A DNA stretch of 8,565 nt from CAYJEQ01 sp964370185 (GTDB lineage Bacteria > Bacillota > Clostridia > Oscillospirales > Ruminococcaceae), in NCBI GenBank assembly GCA_964370185.1, contig CAYJIJ010000082.1, forward strand, positions 1 through 8,565, written 5' to 3'. A model generated the notes under the pieces. That model was not told the DNA's origin. It did not search any database and saw nothing but the letters and a program-made list of their open reading frames with translations. The translations under genes were made by a program, and so were the position numbers. Shown piece after piece: positions 5,792 to 8,565 of the stretch. Position 1 is the stretch's first letter. Each line of letters starts with the position of its first letter.

Positions 5792-5820
5792 TTGTCATAA
5801 TAATTTACACAATGGCTAAT
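5792..5820 (+). promoter_or_regulatory. Candidate sigma-A promoter of the AbgT-amidohydrolase operon
   Basis: TTGTCA (5792-5797, five of six consensus bases) and GCTAAT (5815-5820, four of six) are separated by 17 bp. A transcript would start near 5827, immediately before or inside the AGGAGGG at 5829-5835, so the leader would be very short on its 5' side and contain the hairpin at 5838-5862. This is a moderate match in AT-rich DNA and competes with the SARP-type promoter further upstream. Confidence 0.4.
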
Positions 5821-5828
5821 AAAATAAT

Positions 5829-5862
5829 AGGAGGGATGTTTTAGCTTTTTGTAAGCTAAAAC
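5829..5862 (+). promoter_or_regulatory. Shine-Dalgarno sequence followed by a hairpin that spans the gap to the AbgT start codon
   Basis: AGGAGGG (5829-5835) is the only good ribosome binding site before the ATG at 5870, but lies 34 nt away. GTTTTAGCT (5838-5846) and AGCTAAAAC (5854-5862) form a perfect 9-bp stem with a 7-nt loop exactly in the gap. With the stem formed, 2 nt before and 7 nt after it remain, giving an effective spacing of 9 nt. An in-frame TAA at 5852-5854 excludes ATG, GTG or TTG starts further upstream. A comparable structured spacer is known for phage T4 gene 25. Confidence 0.6.
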
Positions 5863-5869
5863 GAATAGT

Positions 5870-7399
5870 ATGAATCAAACAAAATTAACAAAACAAAGCT
5901 TTAGTACGAGATTTCTTAACGCAGTAGAGCGTAGTGGCAACAAGATGTGCGACCCAGTTACATTATTCCTTGTCTTATGTCTAATTACCGTAGTTGTTTC
6001 AGCACTTTTAAGCAGCTCAGGCGCTTTAGCGGTTCATCCAGGTACGGGAGCAGAGGTTACAATAGTAAATCTGTTATCAAAAGCAGAACTGCAACATATG
6101 TTAGGTAGTATTATTTCAAACTTTCAGGCATTTCCCTCTCTTGGACTAGTTATAGTTGTAATGATGGGTGCTGGCCTTGCAGATAAAACTGGACTTATGA
6201 CAGCATTCATTAAAAATAGTGTTATGAGAGCTCCTAAAAACTTGGTTACAGCCATTATTGTTTTCTTAGGAATAAATGCAGTTGCAGTGGGTGATGCAGG
6301 ATTTGTAATGCTACCACCACTTGCAGCAGTAGTTTTTTTAGGCTTAGGTAGGCATCCACTTGCTGGGCTATATACTGCATATGCTTCAGTTGCTGGCGGT
6401 TTTGCTGCTTGTATGATGGTGCAGATGGGCGATGTACTTGCAACAGGATTTACAGTTCCTGCGGCGCAATTAATAGACCCTACATATAATGCTACTCCTG
6501 CAATGAATTTATATTTTATGTTTGTTTCGGCAGTAATATTAGTCCCAGTAGGTGTTTGGGTTAACAATAAAATCATCGAACCACGCCTTGGAACATATAC
6601 GGGCGTAATTGATGAAAGTGTTCATGAAAAACTTACAGATGTTGAAAGAAAAGGTTTGAAATGGGCTGGAATTTCAATTATAATTATGTTAGCGGTGTTA
6701 GTTGCACTTTCAATCGGACCAAATGCATTTTTAGCAGATGAAACAGGCTCAGTTTTTGGAATGACAGCACCTATGATGAAAGGTATAGTTCCAATTGTTA
6801 CTTTCATATTCTTTGTACCTGGCTTGGTTTATGGTATGGTTACAGGGGTTGTTAAAAAAGATAAAGACACAGTAAGACTAATGGGCTCAGCAGTAAGCGA
6901 ACTTGGTGGATTTATCATCATAGCATTTGCAGCATCTCAGTTCTTAGCTTTCTTTAGTAGAAGTAATTTAGGACTTTATATCTCGATTAAAGGTGCAGAA
7001 TTTTTAGAAAGCATCGGGCTCACAGGCATACCTATGTTTATATCGTTTATATTAGTAGCTTGTTTCATAAATATATTTATGGGTAGTGCGAGTGCAAAAT
7101 GGGCAATTATGGCGCCAATATTTGTACCAATGTTTATGATAATGGGATACGACCCAGCTCTTACACAAATTGCATATAGAATAGGTGACTCACTCACAAA
7201 TACGATAGCTCCAACATTCCCCTATATGGCTATTTTGTTAGGCTTTATCAAGAAATATGATAAAGACGCTGGTTTTGGCACAATAGTAGCTAACATGATA
7301 CCATACTCAACAGCATTTGGTATTGTATGGATAGCTCTTCTGGTAATATTCATAATGTTTAATATACCACTTGGTATTGGTGGCGGAATATATTTATAA
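5870..7399 (+). CDS. abgT: AbgT-family transporter (p-aminobenzoyl-glutamate transporter family)
   Basis: This 509-aa integral membrane protein has many hydrophobic segments (for example about 31-50, 88-104, 124-158, 165-185, 213-233, 266-283, 305-327, 344-362, 387-404, 410-426 and 480-500). Family hallmarks are the N-terminal ERSGNKMCDPVTLFL, GDAGFVMLPPLAA (141-153), GSASAKWAIMAPIFVP (405-420) and GDSLTNTIAPTFPY (439-452). AbgT of Escherichia coli imports p-aminobenzoyl-glutamate, while homologues such as MtrF and YdaH have been described as exporters of sulfonamides and related compounds, so the direction here is unsettled. The length is typical. The ATG at 5870 begins a family-like N-terminus and no closer alternative exists. 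Its ribosome binding site is separated from the ATG by a hairpin. A metal-dependent amidohydrolase follows after 43 nt with no terminator between, indicating a joint operon. The abgT symbol denotes the family, not a proven substrate. Confidence 0.9.
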   Translation: MNQTKLTKQSFSTRFLNAVERSGNKMCDPVTLFLVLCLITVVVSALLSSSGALAVHPGTGAEVTIVNLLSKAELQHMLGSIISNFQAFPSLGLVIVVMMGAGLADKTGLMTAFIKNSVMRAPKNLVTAIIVFLGINAVAVGDAGFVMLPPLAAVVFLGLGRHPLAGLYTAYASVAGGFAACMMVQMGDVLATGFTVPAAQLIDPTYNATPAMNLYFMFVSAVILVPVGVWVNNKIIEPRLGTYTGVIDESVHEKLTDVERKGLKWAGISIIIMLAVLVALSIGPNAFLADETGSVFGMTAPMMKGIVPIVTFIFFVPGLVYGMVTGVVKKDKDTVRLMGSAVSELGGFIIIAFAASQFLAFFSRSNLGLYISIKGAEFLESIGLTGIPMFISFILVACFINIFMGSASAKWAIMAPIFVPMFMIMGYDPALTQIAYRIGDSLTNTIAPTFPYMAILLGFIKKYDKDAGFGTIVANMIPYSTAFGIVWIALLVIFIMFNIPLGIGGGIYL

Positions 7400-7442
7400 A
7401 ATAAATCATGAGCAAAAGCCTACCTTAGAAAGGATATTATCA

Positions 7443-8565
7443 ATGAAAGAATATAAATTAGTTAAGTGTAAAAGCATAATTGATGGGACAGGAGCGGAAA
7501 ACACCCACAATGCATTACTTATAAAAAAAGACAGAGTGGTAAAAACAGGTGATTTTGATACTCTATCTAAATCTAAAGAATACGATGCAGAAGTGATTGA
7601 TTATAGCGAATATTATATTACTCCTGGAATTATCGATGCACATACACATGTTATCATCGACCCTGATGCAGATTTTACTGGATTTGTTACAAGGGGGGAT
7701 AGCCAAACGAAAATTGCCCATAGAGGCATGGTTAATCTTAAGAAAACACTTGACGGTGGGGTAACATTCATCCGTGATTTAGGCGGCTATAAATTTATAG
7801 ATATTGAGCTTAAAAAACTTGTAGATGCAAATTTAATTGAAGGGCCGGATTTAGTAGCTTCTGGACAGATGATAACAATGACCGGCGGACATGGATGGTC
7901 ACTTGGTAGGGAATGCGACGGCGTTGCCGAGGTGACAAAAGCTGCACGAGAACAGCTCAAGGCAGGGGCAACAGTGCTTAAAATCATGGCAACAGGTGGC
8001 AACCTCACTCCAGGCCCACAAGGCGCACCACAACTTACAAGTGAAGAGATAAAAGCAGCAGTTGAAGTTGCACATAAATATGGTGTGCTAACCACTACAC
8101 ATTCCCACAGTGCAGAGGGAGTAAAGAATGCTTTAAATGCTGGTATTGATTGTATTGAGCACGGTATGTTTATTGATGACGAAGCAATTGACTATATGCT
8201 AAAGCATAATATCCCCTTTGTTCCTACACTTGTAGCGCCATGGATATGCGCAACACAAGGAGAAGCAAGAGGACTTAGTCCAGAGTCAGTTGCAAAAACT
8301 AAGTTTGCAGTTGATAAGCATATGCAAAACTTTAAGAAAGCTGTAAAAAGAGGAGTGCGTATTGCAGTGGGCACCGATGCAGGCACCCCATTTTGTGAGC
8401 ATGGTAAATCACATATTGATGAAATGAAACTGATGGTAGAGGGTGGTTTTACACCTATGCAGGCAATCGTAGCAGGTACAAAGATATCTGCGGAAGTTGT
8501 TGGTGTTGAAAAAGATCATGGCACACTTGAAAATGGAAAGAAAGCTAATTTCTTAGTGCTTAGTC
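7443..8565 (+). CDS. Metal-dependent amidohydrolase, imidazolonepropionase/Xaa-Pro dipeptidase-like, partial at 3' end
   Basis: The frame starts at ATG 7443, with AAAGGA (7429-7434) 8 nt upstream, and stays open for 374 codons to the window edge. It is a cytosolic-type amidohydrolase-superfamily enzyme with no signal peptide. An N-terminal beta-sandwich segment (1-60) leads to PGIIDAHTH with metal ligands H67 and H69. A probable carboxylated lysine, K180, lies in VLKIMATGG. Further ligands lie in TTTHSHS (H220, possibly H222) and IEHG (H240), and the catalytic Asp is D312 in GTDAGTP. The tail DHGTLENGKKANFLVL begins the closing sandwich strand, so only about 25-40 residues should be missing. 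Characterised members of this subgroup hydrolyse Xaa-Pro, Xaa-Arg/Lys or N-acyl amino acids. Being downstream of an AbgT-type transporter, it may cleave the imported amide-linked compound, replacing the M20 peptidases AbgA/AbgB of the E. coli operon (inference). Confidence 0.88.
   Translation, partial: MKEYKLVKCKSIIDGTGAENTHNALLIKKDRVVKTGDFDTLSKSKEYDAEVIDYSEYYITPGIIDAHTHVIIDPDADFTGFVTRGDSQTKIAHRGMVNLKKTLDGGVTFIRDLGGYKFIDIELKKLVDANLIEGPDLVASGQMITMTGGHGWSLGRECDGVAEVTKAAREQLKAGATVLKIMATGGNLTPGPQGAPQLTSEEIKAAVEVAHKYGVLTTTHSHSAEGVKNALNAGIDCIEHGMFIDDEAIDYMLKHNIPFVPTLVAPWICATQGEARGLSPESVAKTKFAVDKHMQNFKKAVKRGVRIAVGTDAGTPFCEHGKSHIDEMKLMVEGGFTPMQAIVAGTKISAEVVGVEKDHGTLENGKKANFLVLS

Noticed and set aside
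5836..5844. ATG TTT TAG directly after AGGAGGG, a possible two-codon leader peptide
   Set aside because: The ATG abuts the Shine-Dalgarno sequence with no usable spacing, and a two-codon frame is not distinguishable from chance.
6124..7197. Several minus-strand frames inside the AbgT-type gene
   Set aside because: They are antisense shadows of a strongly conserved membrane protein; their Thr/Ile/Pro-rich content mirrors its codon usage.
1..8565. CRISPR array, tRNA/rRNA genes, insertion sequence or phage attachment site
   Set aside because: I saw no regularly spaced long repeats, no cloverleaf or rRNA signature, no transposase or integrase frame, and no terminal inverted repeats with target duplications.

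Overview
The window looks like chromosomal DNA from a low-GC, endospore-lineage Firmicute, most likely of the class Clostridia. The evidence is the AT-rich sequence, strong purine-rich ribosome binding sites, TTG starts, and a recognisable (though truncated) copy of the sporulation regulator SpoIIID. Species cannot be named from the sequence alone.

Positions 1-2004 (+) are the end of a dipeptide/oligopeptide ABC importer operon: the last 19 codons of a DppC/OppC-type permease, then the paired ATPases of the DppD/OppD and DppF/OppF type. All are tightly spaced, and a strong hairpin (2026-2069) closes the operon. Positions 2005-2700 are mostly non-coding. They hold a 43-codon open frame with an excellent ribosome binding site that matches the N-terminal helix-turn-helix half of SpoIIID and then stops, followed by a cluster of three hairpins. 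One of these is a plausible terminator for the minus-strand gene arriving from the other side.

Positions 2701-5646 (-) hold a large regulator: an OmpR-like winged helix, a BTAD domain, an AAA/STAND-type ATPase and TPR repeats, i.e. the SARP/LAL architecture. It is split by one in-frame TAA at 3417-3415. The reading frame continues without another stop to 2701, so an uninterrupted ancestor would have been about 981 residues. Divergent from it, positions 5870-8565 (+) encode an AbgT-family membrane transporter and a metal-dependent amidohydrolase that runs off the window. The likely theme is uptake and hydrolysis of an acyl- or aryl-amino acid or dipeptide-like compound.

The most interesting part is the 223-bp divergent intergenic region and its edge. 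Three copies of TTTGTGAC at an exact 11-bp period (5626-5655) lie across the regulator's start codon. They end 8-9 bp before a TATAAT facing the transporter operon, which is the textbook geometry of a SARP-activated promoter. Further on, the transporter's only good Shine-Dalgarno sequence lies 34 nt from its ATG. A 9-bp hairpin occupies the gap and would shorten the effective spacing to 9 nt. Together these suggest a transporter-hydrolase operon under a SARP-like regulator (possibly now damaged), with an unusual structured translation-initiation site.
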